Shown here piece by piece: positions 8,917 to 17,011 of a stretch of 64,000 nucleotides of DNA. The position numbers and the translations under genes were made by a program. The DNA lies in assembly GCF_021504595.1 (NCBI RefSeq), contig NZ_JACSGT010000001.1, positions 1,798,001-1,862,000 on the forward strand, read 5' to 3'. This stretch comes from Chryseobacterium indicum (GTDB lineage Bacteria; Bacteroidota; Bacteroidia; Flavobacteriales; Weeksellaceae). Position 1 is the first letter of the stretch; every line of letters starts with the position of its first letter. The notes below the pieces were generated by a model that was not told where the DNA came from, did no database searches, and saw only the letters and a list, made by a program, of their open reading frames with translations.

Positions 8917-10638
8917 TTCCTCTTCCAATACTTCTTCCAAAGCTACAGGATCTGCTTCTTCCTGATATTGCTCCCACTCTTTCTCAAGTTGTTTATTGGT
9001 CTTCATTTCCTCTTCAAGCTTCAGTGTTTCGCGATATTGTTTTGCTTCTGCGGTAAGAGTCCATTTGCAGATAATTCCGGTATCTTCCAGATAATTTTTA
9101 ATATCGTTAATTCCAAGTCTGAAAAATTCTTTCCGCGGATTGATTTTATTAAGCTGATTCTTTAAAAACTTTTTGTGAAGCTGTCTTTCCAAAGCCGGAG
9201 CATCATCAGAATAAATCATGGCGTGAACATCAAATTCAAACGGAACACTTGCGTCTCCAAGCTCACGAACACGATCCAGAGGTTCCAGACGTCTTGTCAT
9301 TCCTATTTTATAAACATCTTCTCCAAATGATCCTACATTTGAAATAATATAAACATTTCCGGAACGCGTTTGCTGCGCCATAGAAATTGCTCTTTGATTT
9401 TTTTCTTCCGCAACTAATAATTTACCCTGAAGTTCTTCAAGTTTCTGCTGGAATATCATTCTTTGCTCTTCATTGGCTTTTGCAACCTGAGATTCTGCTT
9501 TTTCAATCAGTCTTTTCAACGTTAATTCTTCTTTTTCAGCATCTTTTATGGCTTTTTCATACTCTCTTCTTGCTTTTTCTTCTTCCCGCATCTGTTCTCT
9601 GATCTGCCTTTGTTCTTCCTGTTCCTGCCATTTCAGTTCCTGAGCAATAACCGCCCATTTCAGTTCTTCAAGACGGGCTTCATGATATTCTACCGAAATT
9701 CTGGCTTTTCTGAAGGCTTCTCCGTTGAAATTAACCAACTGAAAAGCATCATCTATTTTCTGTTTCAGAATTCCGTAGTTGTCTTTTTTTACCGAATTTA
9801 AAATCGTTTCCACTTTTCCGTTATAAGCATCAATAACAAAATCTATGGCAATATTTCTTCTGAATTCATCCATATATTCGCAGATTCCGGCTTGTCGGCT
9901 TGTGATCATTAATTTGTTATTCTGCCGAAGCTTTTTAAGATTTTCTCCGGCTTCTTTGTGGCTGAATTCTTCGGCAAGATCATCCAGCAAAGTATAAGAA
10001 GGCACAATGTATTCGTTTCCGTAGCCTTGTATCACATTTTTCATTGCTTTTATTCTGTCGGCAATTTCATTCGCTTCGCGCAAACTTCTGTAAGCATCTC
10101 CTCCGATGGCAAGTGCTTTGTCTTCAGCAGTATCGATAATTCTTTTGGATTCTCTTACTGCATTTTCATACAATAATTCAACTTCTCTGGTTCTTTTTTC
10201 AACAAGTTCCTTCGCCATTCTTCTCGATTCTTTCGCCTGAAGCTGCGCGTTATCCAGCTCCGCCTGTGCTCTTTCTTTTAATTTTAAACTGTCTCTTTCT
10301 GCTCTTTTCAGAAGATATTCGCATTCTACCTGAACGTTAATAATATCCTGATATTTGCTTAAAGCATCGTTTTGATTCTCTAATTGAATATTCTTTTCAT
10401 CTACCGAACGTTTCTCGATCTGCAGATTAGAAAAATCGGCTCTTAATCTCTGGATTTTGTCCTGTAAAGATCTTTTGTCTGAATTGAGGTTTGAAATCTC
10501 GGTTCTGAGCTGATTAATTTCCTTGTTAAGATTTGCAATCTGAGCTTCTTTCTCGGAAGCCTGTTTTTTATTTTTACCTGATTTACTGAATGCAACAATC
10601 AGCAGAACCGATAAAATAATAATGATTAAAATTTCCAT
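8914..10638 (-). CDS. Membrane-anchored DUF4041 / GIY-YIG (T5orf172) nuclease, SNIPE-like
   Basis: A 574-residue protein from the ATG at 10638. An upstream ATG at 10683 would add 15 residues in front of the membrane helix and is less likely. Order: one N-terminal membrane segment (about 3-20), a long coiled coil (about 25-110), a DUF4041 core (about 150-320), a second coiled coil rich in Glu/Lys/Gln (about 320-425), and a C-terminal T5orf172/MUG113 domain of the GIY-YIG nuclease superfamily with Tyr430 (VYIIS), Tyr443 (YKIG), the DRVREL arginines, the LERQLHKKF glutamate and the EFFRL motif. This layout matches SNIPE, described as a membrane-located nuclease that attacks incoming phage DNA. 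A defence role here is inferred; the gene stands alone between terminators. Confidence 0.82.
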   Translation of the reverse strand: MEILIIIILSVLLIVAFSKSGKNKKQASEKEAQIANLNKEINQLRTEISNLNSDKRSLQDKIQRLRADFSNLQIEKRSVDEKNIQLENQNDALSKYQDIINVQVECEYLLKRAERDSLKLKERAQAELDNAQLQAKESRRMAKELVEKRTREVELLYENAVRESKRIIDTAEDKALAIGGDAYRSLREANEIADRIKAMKNVIQGYGNEYIVPSYTLLDDLAEEFSHKEAGENLKKLRQNNKLMITSRQAGICEYMDEFRRNIAIDFVIDAYNGKVETILNSVKKDNYGILKQKIDDAFQLVNFNGEAFRKARISVEYHEARLEELKWAVIAQELKWQEQEEQRQIREQMREEEKARREYEKAIKDAEKEELTLKRLIEKAESQVAKANEEQRMIFQQKLEELQGKLLVAEEKNQRAISMAQQTRSGNVYIISNVGSFGEDVYKIGMTRRLEPLDRVRELGDASVPFEFDVHAMIYSDDAPALERQLHKKFLKNQLNKINPRKEFFRLGINDIKNYLEDTGIICKWTLTAEAKQYRETLKLEEEMKTNKQLEKEWEQYQEEADPVALEEVLEEE

Positions 10639-10723
10639 ATAATTAAAGTCTTTTTTTAATGATGAGATGAGGCAATAATACACTTTTAGAACATCTGCTG
10701 ATTATGGTTTTCCATAAGTTCAT

Positions 10724-10760
10724 AAAAAAAATCGGCTTCAAATCTTCGATTTGAAGCCGA
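10724..10760 (-). terminator. Rho-independent terminator of the 11921-10782 gene pair
   Basis: A perfect 13-bp stem (10732-10744 with 10748-10760, loop TTC) is followed on the minus strand by eight T residues (10731-10724). Confidence 0.92.
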
Positions 10761-10781
10761 AACACACCTTCTAAAAAAATA

Positions 10782-11204
10782 TTATGCCTCTGCATATTCC
10801 CATATTCCGGAAACAGAAAGTATTTCCAGTCCCGGTTGTTTTTCGCCATAACTGAAAATCACGATGTATTTTGCAGCGCAGGATTCGCAGTCTGTACCAA
10901 AATACAACGTTGGTAAATTATTAACTGTAAACTCTCCGGCATGAAGCATATTCTTTTGCGTCTCTTTTACCATTGAATTTTTAAGCAATTCGTCAACAGA
11001 TAGAATTTTATTTTCATGATAAAGTTGAAAAATCGGAAAACCAGATTCGTAAGGAGTAATTTTTACCAGATTTTCATGACTGCATTTACAACAGATGAAT
11101 TTCAGTTCCGCAGACGGACTGATTTCATCATTAATAAACGAATCTTTCAGAATAATTGCCTTATTTACAACCTGTATTTTCTTTGTTATTGCGTACATTT
11201 TCAA
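10782..11204 (-). CDS. Small CxxC-type protein, possible immunity partner of the TNT lipoprotein
   Basis: A 140-residue protein without signal peptide. It carries two cysteine pairs (CCKC at about 38-41 and CESC near 113), suggesting a zinc knuckle, within a mixed alpha/beta sequence. It begins 6 bp after the stop of the TNT-domain lipoprotein gene and shares its terminator, so the two form a bicistronic unit. In toxin loci this is the place of the immunity gene, but I do not recognise the family, so the role is inferred from position only. ATG at 11198 (third residue) is an equally possible start. Confidence 0.7.
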   Translation of the reverse strand: MKMYAITKKIQVVNKAIILKDSFINDEISPSAELKFICCKCSHENLVKITPYESGFPIFQLYHENKILSVDELLKNSMVKETQKNMLHAGEFTVNNLPTLYFGTDCESCAAKYIVIFSYGEKQPGLEILSVSGIWEYAEA

Positions 11205-11210
11205 TTAAAT

Positions 11211-11921
11211 TTATTGAATCACCATTCCAACTGCTGAAGGATAATTTCCGCTCGGACTTCTTTTTATCGTTACTTTAATATAACCTTCCTGCGCAAGTTT
11301 ATTCCATGTTTTTGTGTAGCCGGTTGAAGGATCCAGAGGAATTTTCCACATCGTCTGTTTCCCTTTTCCAACCTGCCCGAACCACGGAATAATGTCTGCC
11401 GTTTGTCCCTTGAAAGGTAGCAAATTATTCAAAACTTCTATTTCATAATAAAAATCATAAGCGTTTTCCGGTTTGTTAAGGGCGCGTTGAGCAAAAGTGT
11501 AAACGTAGCCATTGATGATCGGACTGGTAAAATTCCCTCCCAGAGTCGGCGCTCCCGTTCCGCTGTATGTTCCGATTGCTCCGCTGTAGCGGTCGTATTT
11601 TTGTCCGGCTGTGAAATCTGTATTGTCCACAATATTGTAACCTCCGTTTGCAGGCGGCCAACCTCCGTTAAGGTTATTCGCTTTAAAAACAGATTCCAGT
11701 TCGCTCCATTTCCCTTGTTTGTATAAATCGTAAATCTGATTTCTTAAGGTCTGATTTACTGTATTCGAAGGATCATAAGTTGCAGCGAGCTCATCGGCAT
11801 TTTTATAAAATACCGTGGTTACTTCACTGGGCGCATTTTCATCTTCTATGGTGGAAGAACTGCACGCTACAGAAAACAGTACAACCGACAGAAACGAAAT
11901 GTAATTGAGTAGTTTTTTCAT
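11211..11921 (-). CDS. Lipoprotein with TNT-type NAD+ glycohydrolase domain
   Basis: A lipoprotein of 236 residues from the ATG at 11921 (an upstream ATG at 11936 adds MKFIN). The signal ends at the lipobox SVAC; then comes a linker and a C-terminal domain matching the tuberculosis necrotizing toxin fold. Numbered from 11936, the signatures are WPPANGGY (93-100), DRYSG with Arg116 and Tyr124 eight residues later, GGNFTSP (133-139), RAL with Arg151, and PWFGQVGKGKQ ending at Gln194. As I recall, TNT uses Arg757, Tyr765, Arg780 and Gln822, and the Arg/Tyr/Arg/Gln pattern and local spacings fit. The position of TNT His792 appears to be Tyr/Phe here. The reaction would be NAD+ to nicotinamide plus ADP-ribose. 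Unusually for a toxin it is a short stand-alone lipoprotein. Confidence 0.8.
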   Translation of the reverse strand: MKKLLNYISFLSVVLFSVACSSSTIEDENAPSEVTTVFYKNADELAATYDPSNTVNQTLRNQIYDLYKQGKWSELESVFKANNLNGGWPPANGGYNIVDNTDFTAGQKYDRYSGAIGTYSGTGAPTLGGNFTSPIINGYVYTFAQRALNKPENAYDFYYEIEVLNNLLPFKGQTADIIPWFGQVGKGKQTMWKIPLDPSTGYTKTWNKLAQEGYIKVTIKRSPSGNYPSAVGMVIQ

Positions 11922-12027
11922 GTTGATGAATTTCAATAATGATTAATTTAAAAAATGTTAAAGCAAAAACAACCTCACAGATCGTTATGAGGCCACTATT
12001 ACTAATTTAATTTCATATCCCAACCTC

Positions 12028-13131
12028 TTACATCCTTTTTTTCCAAAACACTGAATCGCTCCAGCGTTGTTCTTTCTGATAAAAAAATGTTTTCGTCGTG
12101 AGATAATTATGATATATTGTATTAATGTTCTCCTGATAGTTAATAAAAGTATTTTCGTGTCCTGAGTCTGCATCAATAATCGCTTTTGCAGCATGACAGG
12201 CGGAACTTATGGCAAAACCGATCCCCATGGATGAAATAGGATCAAATGAAGCGACTGCATCTCCCACCGCCAGAAAATTTTTGCTTGAACGGATGTCTGC
12301 AATCTGAGAAAATGCATTTTTCACCCAGGGTTTTCCTTCGGAAGCTGCTTTTGATATTTTATGCTGAATGTGTTTTGTTTTTGATAATAACCTGCTCCAG
12401 TTTTCGGTATTTTCAAGCTTTTTTTCTTTAATAATCTGTGCATCGGAAAAAAAAGTAAGCGTCATCTTATGATTCGGCAGAGAAGCACAATACCACCAGC
12501 CGTCTTCAATAGATTCTATCATGATGTTCTGCTCAATGGTCTGAGATTCATCAAAATAAAAAAATCTTCCGATCGCGGCAAGTTCGTCATACCGTTTTGA
12601 CTGAACTCCGATTTTCCGGCATACACTTCCCATTCTTCCGGTTGCATCAATCAGATAATCTGCTTTTATAGTGAAATTTCCTTTGGTTTCGTGTTTTACA
12701 TTTACCGTCCAATGATTGTTTTCATCCTGATCAAAAGACAGGCATTTCGTTCTCGGAAAAATAATCCCTCCTTTTTCTGATACATTTTCCAGAAGCAGAT
12801 AATCGAATTCTTCCCGATTTAGCTGAAAACTCTCGGTTTCGGTATTGAAAATGGAATCACGAACCATCAGTCTTTCGCTTCCCCAAGCTGCGGTACTGCT
12901 GTGTCCCCTGATAAAATTATTCTGATCCAAAGCTGTTTTTTCAATTCCCATATAACTGAGAAGATCAAAAATACTTGAGTTCACCTGTTCACCAATTTTT
13001 ACAGATTCCAGACCGGTTTCTTCTACGATAACTACTTTCAGGTCAGAATATTTAAGCAGACTTAAAGCGGCGGAAGTCCCTGCTGGACCTCCACCGACAA
13101 TTAATACATTAGTTTCTAACAAGTTTTGCAT
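12028..13131 (-). CDS. lodB: LodB-like FAD-dependent oxidoreductase (quinone cofactor maturation)
   Basis: A flavoprotein of the tryptophan-halogenase/GR2 class that in LodA systems is needed to build the cysteine tryptophylquinone cofactor of its partner. The ATG at 13131 gives 367 residues and places the dinucleotide-binding motif (VLIVGGGPAGTSAAL) at the normal N-terminal position; it lies 1 bp after the lodA stop. The longer frame from 13185 would overlap lodA by 53 bp and add a non-family leader. A second FAD segment is ADYLIDATGR, and the conserved GDAVASFDPISSMGIG lies near residue 270-290. Immediate coupling to lodA supports the assignment. Confidence 0.85.
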   Translation of the reverse strand: MQNLLETNVLIVGGGPAGTSAALSLLKYSDLKVVIVEETGLESVKIGEQVNSSIFDLLSYMGIEKTALDQNNFIRGHSSTAAWGSERLMVRDSIFNTETESFQLNREEFDYLLLENVSEKGGIIFPRTKCLSFDQDENNHWTVNVKHETKGNFTIKADYLIDATGRMGSVCRKIGVQSKRYDELAAIGRFFYFDESQTIEQNIMIESIEDGWWYCASLPNHKMTLTFFSDAQIIKEKKLENTENWSRLLSKTKHIQHKISKAASEGKPWVKNAFSQIADIRSSKNFLAVGDAVASFDPISSMGIGFAISSACHAAKAIIDADSGHENTFINYQENINTIYHNYLTTKTFFYQKEQRWSDSVFWKKRM

Positions 13132-13132
13132 T

Positions 13133-15175
13133 TTATCTTCTGTTTCGCGTTCCGGAACGAGGTAACGGCATACGGTCTGCTGCAACAGCGATCTCTTTAA
13201 ATCCTACCTCTTCCAGATGTTCCATCATCATTCTTCCTTTCTCACTTCTTTCGGTAACCACCTGCGTTTTCTTTTCGATGTAGAAAACCGGAATTGTGGT
13301 TTCATCATCCTCTTCGTTTCCGCTGATCTCACTTATAGGAACATTTTCATATGTAAATATTTCGTTATTTCTTTCAGTTTCCACAAAGAATGGGAAACCT
13401 ACGCTGTGAGAATTTTTATCCCTGATAAATCCTAGCGCGTACCAGTACTGAACCATCTGCGTAAAACTGTTGATTCCACGTGCGTAGTTCATCTGCTGTC
13501 CTGCCGGAACATTGGTAGCCGACTGACCTTCAGCAGTAAATTCACCTACCAAAACATCCCATGGGCTTTGAGGCGGCCACCAATAAGAATAATATGTTGG
13601 AGGAAGCGGTGCAGGTGGAGAACCCGCTTTATTCACAGACGGATCTGTAAAGTTGATCAGCTGAATCGTACACTGGAAGAAATCCGCCTGCCATGGACAA
13701 GCCATTCTTTTGGTAAGATCTCCCGGTTCGCAGCCTCCGCCTTCACATTCGTCGCGAGACGGCGTTAAACCTTGTGCTGCATATTGCTGTTCGTTTCCGT
13801 ACTGTAAAATTCTGTATGGATTTGCATAAATAATAGGATTCTGTAAATTCCATGTTACTTCAATTCCCGGACACATCGGAAGTCCTACACAATTTCCTAC
13901 ACTTGCCGCATCCATAGCATTTATAGGATATTGTTCGTAATTCGGATCGCTTACAAAATTTCCGTCTGCCCATTGCTGCATAAGGAAAAGCTGTGTTTCA
14001 TCCAAAGCCATGAATTTCATGATATTAATATTGCTCACCGAGTTGCTTCCTGAATTTAAAGGCATCATTGGGAAAATATCAGTTCCGTTTTCTTTCAGAA
14101 GCTGTTCCTGTGGTAAATAAGGCGGAACCGGCGGCTGAGCATCATTTTGTCTAAAGTATGAAAAATAATTCTGTCTGTTCTGGCGGTTTGCCTCAGAATT
14201 GTCTGTAAAATCAAAAATATTGCTGGTAAAAGCCATCATCGACTGTACATTCGCAACCCATTGATATTTACTGATTCTGTTGATAATCGGTAAAATATCT
14301 CTCTGAAAATTTGCCTGAAAGTCTGGATTATAATTTCCGTTGCTGTACATCTCAGGAACCAGATTGAAATTTCTTACCCCGACATCGAACATCGTGTCGC
14401 TTAAATTTGAAATATTCACAATCTCCGGAGCGAAATCCGGCGATCCGATAATCACCCACGCTGTAAGTGAAACCGAAGGCGTTCCGTCATTAAAATTTAC
14501 CGTACAGTAAACCGGTCCATCCGAAATATCGTCATGCCATGTACTGGAACCTCCATAACTTGTTAGGGGCAGATCTCCGCCCGCATGACCAAAACCTCCC
14601 AAAACAACCAGCCTTCCTGAATTATCTGTAAGAAGGTCTCCCAACGTAACCACCGGAACTCCGTATGAAACTTTCTTTGGAGGATATTGTGCAGGATAGC
14701 CCGAAGGAACATTATCTTTATCAAATCCTATCGAACCCTGTTTTCCGGAAATGGTTCTTGGTCCTGGATCTACGATTAAAGTTTGTCTGTCATTCTGTGG
14801 CACATCGGGATTTCTGAAAGGAATTTTCTGATTTTGATAGCTGTTTTCCTGACCGTACAAAAGATTTCCCTGCAATTCGCTGTACTGATACCACGCTGCT
14901 TTTTTGTTTGCTAAATGCACTGTCCATTCAATAGAAGCTACATTCGGAGTTTCTAAAGTGATTTCTTCTCCTGTGTCTGAAAGGATTTTAAACGGTTGTC
15001 CCTGTCTTTTAATAAGACCTGCAGCATCTTTAAAGGATGTAATAGGACCTAAGGAATTTCCGTTGTTGTCGGCATCAAACGGCAGACCACCGATGGTGTC
15101 CGGAGACAGACAAATTGCAGTCGTGCTATTCCCTAATCGGGCAACACCTACTGATGGATGAATTGATAGATTCAT
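13133..15175 (-). CDS. lodA: LodA/GoxA-like CTQ-dependent amino acid oxidase
   Basis: A 680-residue quinoprotein of the LodA family, oxidases that act on free amino acids (lysine epsilon-oxidase, glycine oxidase) and release H2O2 and ammonia. The N-terminus SIHPSVGVARLGNS is the family signature. The cofactor region includes CPWQADFFQC: Cys502 with Asp498 four residues before it, the same spacing as Asp512/Cys516 of Marinomonas LodA. The downstream WWPPQ segment (Trp532/Trp533) is the likely partner tryptophan. No signal peptide is seen, as in other family members. Which amino acid is used cannot be read from sequence. The next gene, lodB, is the expected maturation partner. Confidence 0.9.
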   Translation of the reverse strand: MNLSIHPSVGVARLGNSTTAICLSPDTIGGLPFDADNNGNSLGPITSFKDAAGLIKRQGQPFKILSDTGEEITLETPNVASIEWTVHLANKKAAWYQYSELQGNLLYGQENSYQNQKIPFRNPDVPQNDRQTLIVDPGPRTISGKQGSIGFDKDNVPSGYPAQYPPKKVSYGVPVVTLGDLLTDNSGRLVVLGGFGHAGGDLPLTSYGGSSTWHDDISDGPVYCTVNFNDGTPSVSLTAWVIIGSPDFAPEIVNISNLSDTMFDVGVRNFNLVPEMYSNGNYNPDFQANFQRDILPIINRISKYQWVANVQSMMAFTSNIFDFTDNSEANRQNRQNYFSYFRQNDAQPPVPPYLPQEQLLKENGTDIFPMMPLNSGSNSVSNINIMKFMALDETQLFLMQQWADGNFVSDPNYEQYPINAMDAASVGNCVGLPMCPGIEVTWNLQNPIIYANPYRILQYGNEQQYAAQGLTPSRDECEGGGCEPGDLTKRMACPWQADFFQCTIQLINFTDPSVNKAGSPPAPLPPTYYSYWWPPQSPWDVLVGEFTAEGQSATNVPAGQQMNYARGINSFTQMVQYWYALGFIRDKNSHSVGFPFFVETERNNEIFTYENVPISEISGNEEDDETTIPVFYIEKKTQVVTERSEKGRMMMEHLEEVGFKEIAVAADRMPLPRSGTRNRR

Positions 15176-15404
15176 GGTTTAATTATTTAGTTTTCCCTAC
15201 TCTGTTATTGGCTTTTCGGTTCCGCCTTTTATAAATGGTTGTTCAGTTTTGTTTAAAATATCACTCCTAAAACGGGCAATTATTTCGATGATAAATTTAA
15301 AATATTTTTCTCATATATTAGTGAAATTATTATAAATAAATTGAAAACTTTAAATTAACAATAATCATAAACACTTTAATATTATTAATTAAACGTTTAA
15401 TAAA

Positions 15405-15434
15405 CAAAAAAAACTTCAGAGATAAAATCTGAAG
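15405..15434 (-). terminator. Terminator of the HAD phosphatase gene
   Basis: A 7-bp stem (CTTCAGA 15414-15420, TCTGAAG 15428-15434) is followed on the minus strand by an A/T tract with a run of T. It lies 25 nt beyond the stop of the HAD gene and upstream of lodA, so the two are probably separate units. Confidence 0.7.
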
Positions 15435-15459
15435 GCTTAAATTATTACAAATGAAAGTT

Positions 15460-16260
15460 TTAATTGATGTTTAAATAGTCTTTAATTACTTTCAGAACTC
15501 CAAAATGATCATTAGAACCAGCTTCAAAACTTGCCGCTTTTTTTACCAGAGGATGCGCATTCTGCATCGCATAAGAGTACTTTGAATTTTCAAGCATCTG
15601 AATATCATTCATATAATCTCCAAAAGCCATGGTTTCCTGCGGAGTAATATTTAAAGTTTTCTGTAATTTTTCCAATGCTACCCCTTTATTAATATTCCTG
15701 TTCATGATATCCAGCCAATACTGACCGGAAACCACTACTTCAAGATCATAATTTTCGAATTCTTTCAGCACAGGATAAACGTTTAATTCCGAACCGCCGG
15801 AATGATACACTGCAACTTTAAAAATACTGTCGTCTATTTCCTGCGTAAGATCTTCCCGTCTTTCATTATCTGTATAAAACTGGGAAACATAATCTATAAA
15901 ATCCTGATTATCGGTTTCAAAATATGCTTTTTTCTTGCCGGACAATACAGCTGTAGCGCCGGGAATTGTCCTGATTGCCGCAATAATTTCTGTAATATAT
16001 TTTGGATCAAGCTGATCTGCAAAAAGCTCTTCATTTTTGTAAATGACGTACCCTCCGTTTTCAGCGATGAAAGCCATTTCATTTTCTATCTCACCAAAAT
16101 ATTTGGTGATTCCAAACATCTGTCTTCCGCTTGCAGGAACAAATAAAATATTTCTCTTTTTCAGTTCTTCATATATTTTCGGAAATTCCGGACTTACTTC
16201 ATGGGAAGAATTCAGGAACGTTCCGTCCATATCCGTTACAATCATTTTAATATCTTTCAT
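15460..16260 (-). CDS. Cof-type HAD-IIB family hydrolase
   Basis: A 266-residue cytosolic phosphatase of the HAD superfamily, Cof subfamily (sugar phosphates, flavin nucleotides and similar substrates). Motif I is TDMDGTFLN with nucleophile Asp10 and Asp12, motif II falls in PASGR, and motif IV is GDYMNDIQML with the metal-binding aspartates; the C2-type cap lies between. Length is typical. It sits between the lodAB unit and the divergent GMC operon but is a widespread housekeeping family, so a link to either is doubtful. Confidence 0.9.
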   Translation of the reverse strand: MKDIKMIVTDMDGTFLNSSHEVSPEFPKIYEELKKRNILFVPASGRQMFGITKYFGEIENEMAFIAENGGYVIYKNEELFADQLDPKYITEIIAAIRTIPGATAVLSGKKKAYFETDNQDFIDYVSQFYTDNERREDLTQEIDDSIFKVAVYHSGGSELNVYPVLKEFENYDLEVVVSGQYWLDIMNRNINKGVALEKLQKTLNITPQETMAFGDYMNDIQMLENSKYSYAMQNAHPLVKKAASFEAGSNDHFGVLKVIKDYLNIN

Positions 16261-16567
16261 AAAATATTTTATGGTAATTCTAATTTATTTTACAAAGATA
16301 TTGCTATTGTTTTAATTCGGAGGATCTCAATTTTAATAAATGGTTAAGAGAAAATGATATTAATAAAATATGACGGATAAAAACGATTATTTTAAAACAA
16401 TTATCAAAACAAAACATTTACTTTTGAAAGATTCTAAATAAATACCATTTATTCTAATCAATGTGAAAAATATATAACTTTATAGACGGAAATTAGATAA
16501 CCCAATTTACCCGATAAATAAAATTATCTAAGAATAAAAACTAAAACTTTAACCATAATTCAACGAG
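16261..16567. promoter_or_regulatory. Divergent intergenic region with -7 box for the GMC operon
   Basis: AT-rich spacer between the HAD gene and the plus-strand operon. It contains a perfect TAnnTTTG word, TACTTTTG (16419-16426), which would start transcription near 16434 and leave a ~130-nt leader. No good -33 partner is seen. Nothing else stands out. Confidence 0.35.
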
Positions 16568-17011
16568 ATGATTATCAACAAAATCCTCAACGTCGACGAT
16601 TACTACTACGACGTGTTCATGGCGATTTCAGAATCCCTCACCGGATTTTCCGTGAACGAGCTGCAATCTACAGGTTTAGCCGAGATTTATTACAAGTACA
16701 TTCTCAACCAGATTGAAACTGCCACTTTTATTGAATTTCTGAATATTTCTAAAAATGTTCTGGAAAATTCTGTAAGTCAGGATCAACTGAAAAATGCGAT
16801 CACCGCAGAAATTATTGCCAATCCTGCGACTCAGGAAATTGCTCAGAGCGTAATAACGCTTTGGTATATGGGAACCTGGGAAGGTGCTTACGTAAATGAC
16901 AGATCTTATAAAGAAGGTCTTGTATGGACGGTAATGCATGCGCATCCGCCGGGTGCAAAACAGCCGGGCTTTAAATCTTGGGAAACAAAACCTGTAAACA
17001 GCAACTCATGA
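16568..17011 (+). CDS. Sugar/gluconate dehydrogenase small subunit-like protein
   Basis: A 147-residue protein resembling the small subunit of membrane FAD-dependent sugar dehydrogenases (FAD-SLDH / gluconate 2-dehydrogenase subunit 3 type). The diagnostic C-terminal part is an LWYMGTWEG segment followed by YKEGLVW and then a PGFKSWETKP ending, similar to the WYTG...ALMW...PGFW..KP pattern of that family. In those enzymes it partners a GMC flavoprotein, exactly what follows here with a 4-bp ATGA overlap (translational coupling). Unlike many relatives it has no Tat signal, so the complex may be cytoplasmic. Confidence 0.65.
   Translation: MIINKILNVDDYYYDVFMAISESLTGFSVNELQSTGLAEIYYKYILNQIETATFIEFLNISKNVLENSVSQDQLKNAITAEIIANPATQEIAQSVITLWYMGTWEGAYVNDRSYKEGLVWTVMHAHPPGAKQPGFKSWETKPVNSNS

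Noticed and set aside
13132..13185. Longer lodB start overlapping lodA
   Set aside because: The added 18 residues lie inside lodA and precede the FAD motif with no family similarity; the ATG at 13131 is standard.
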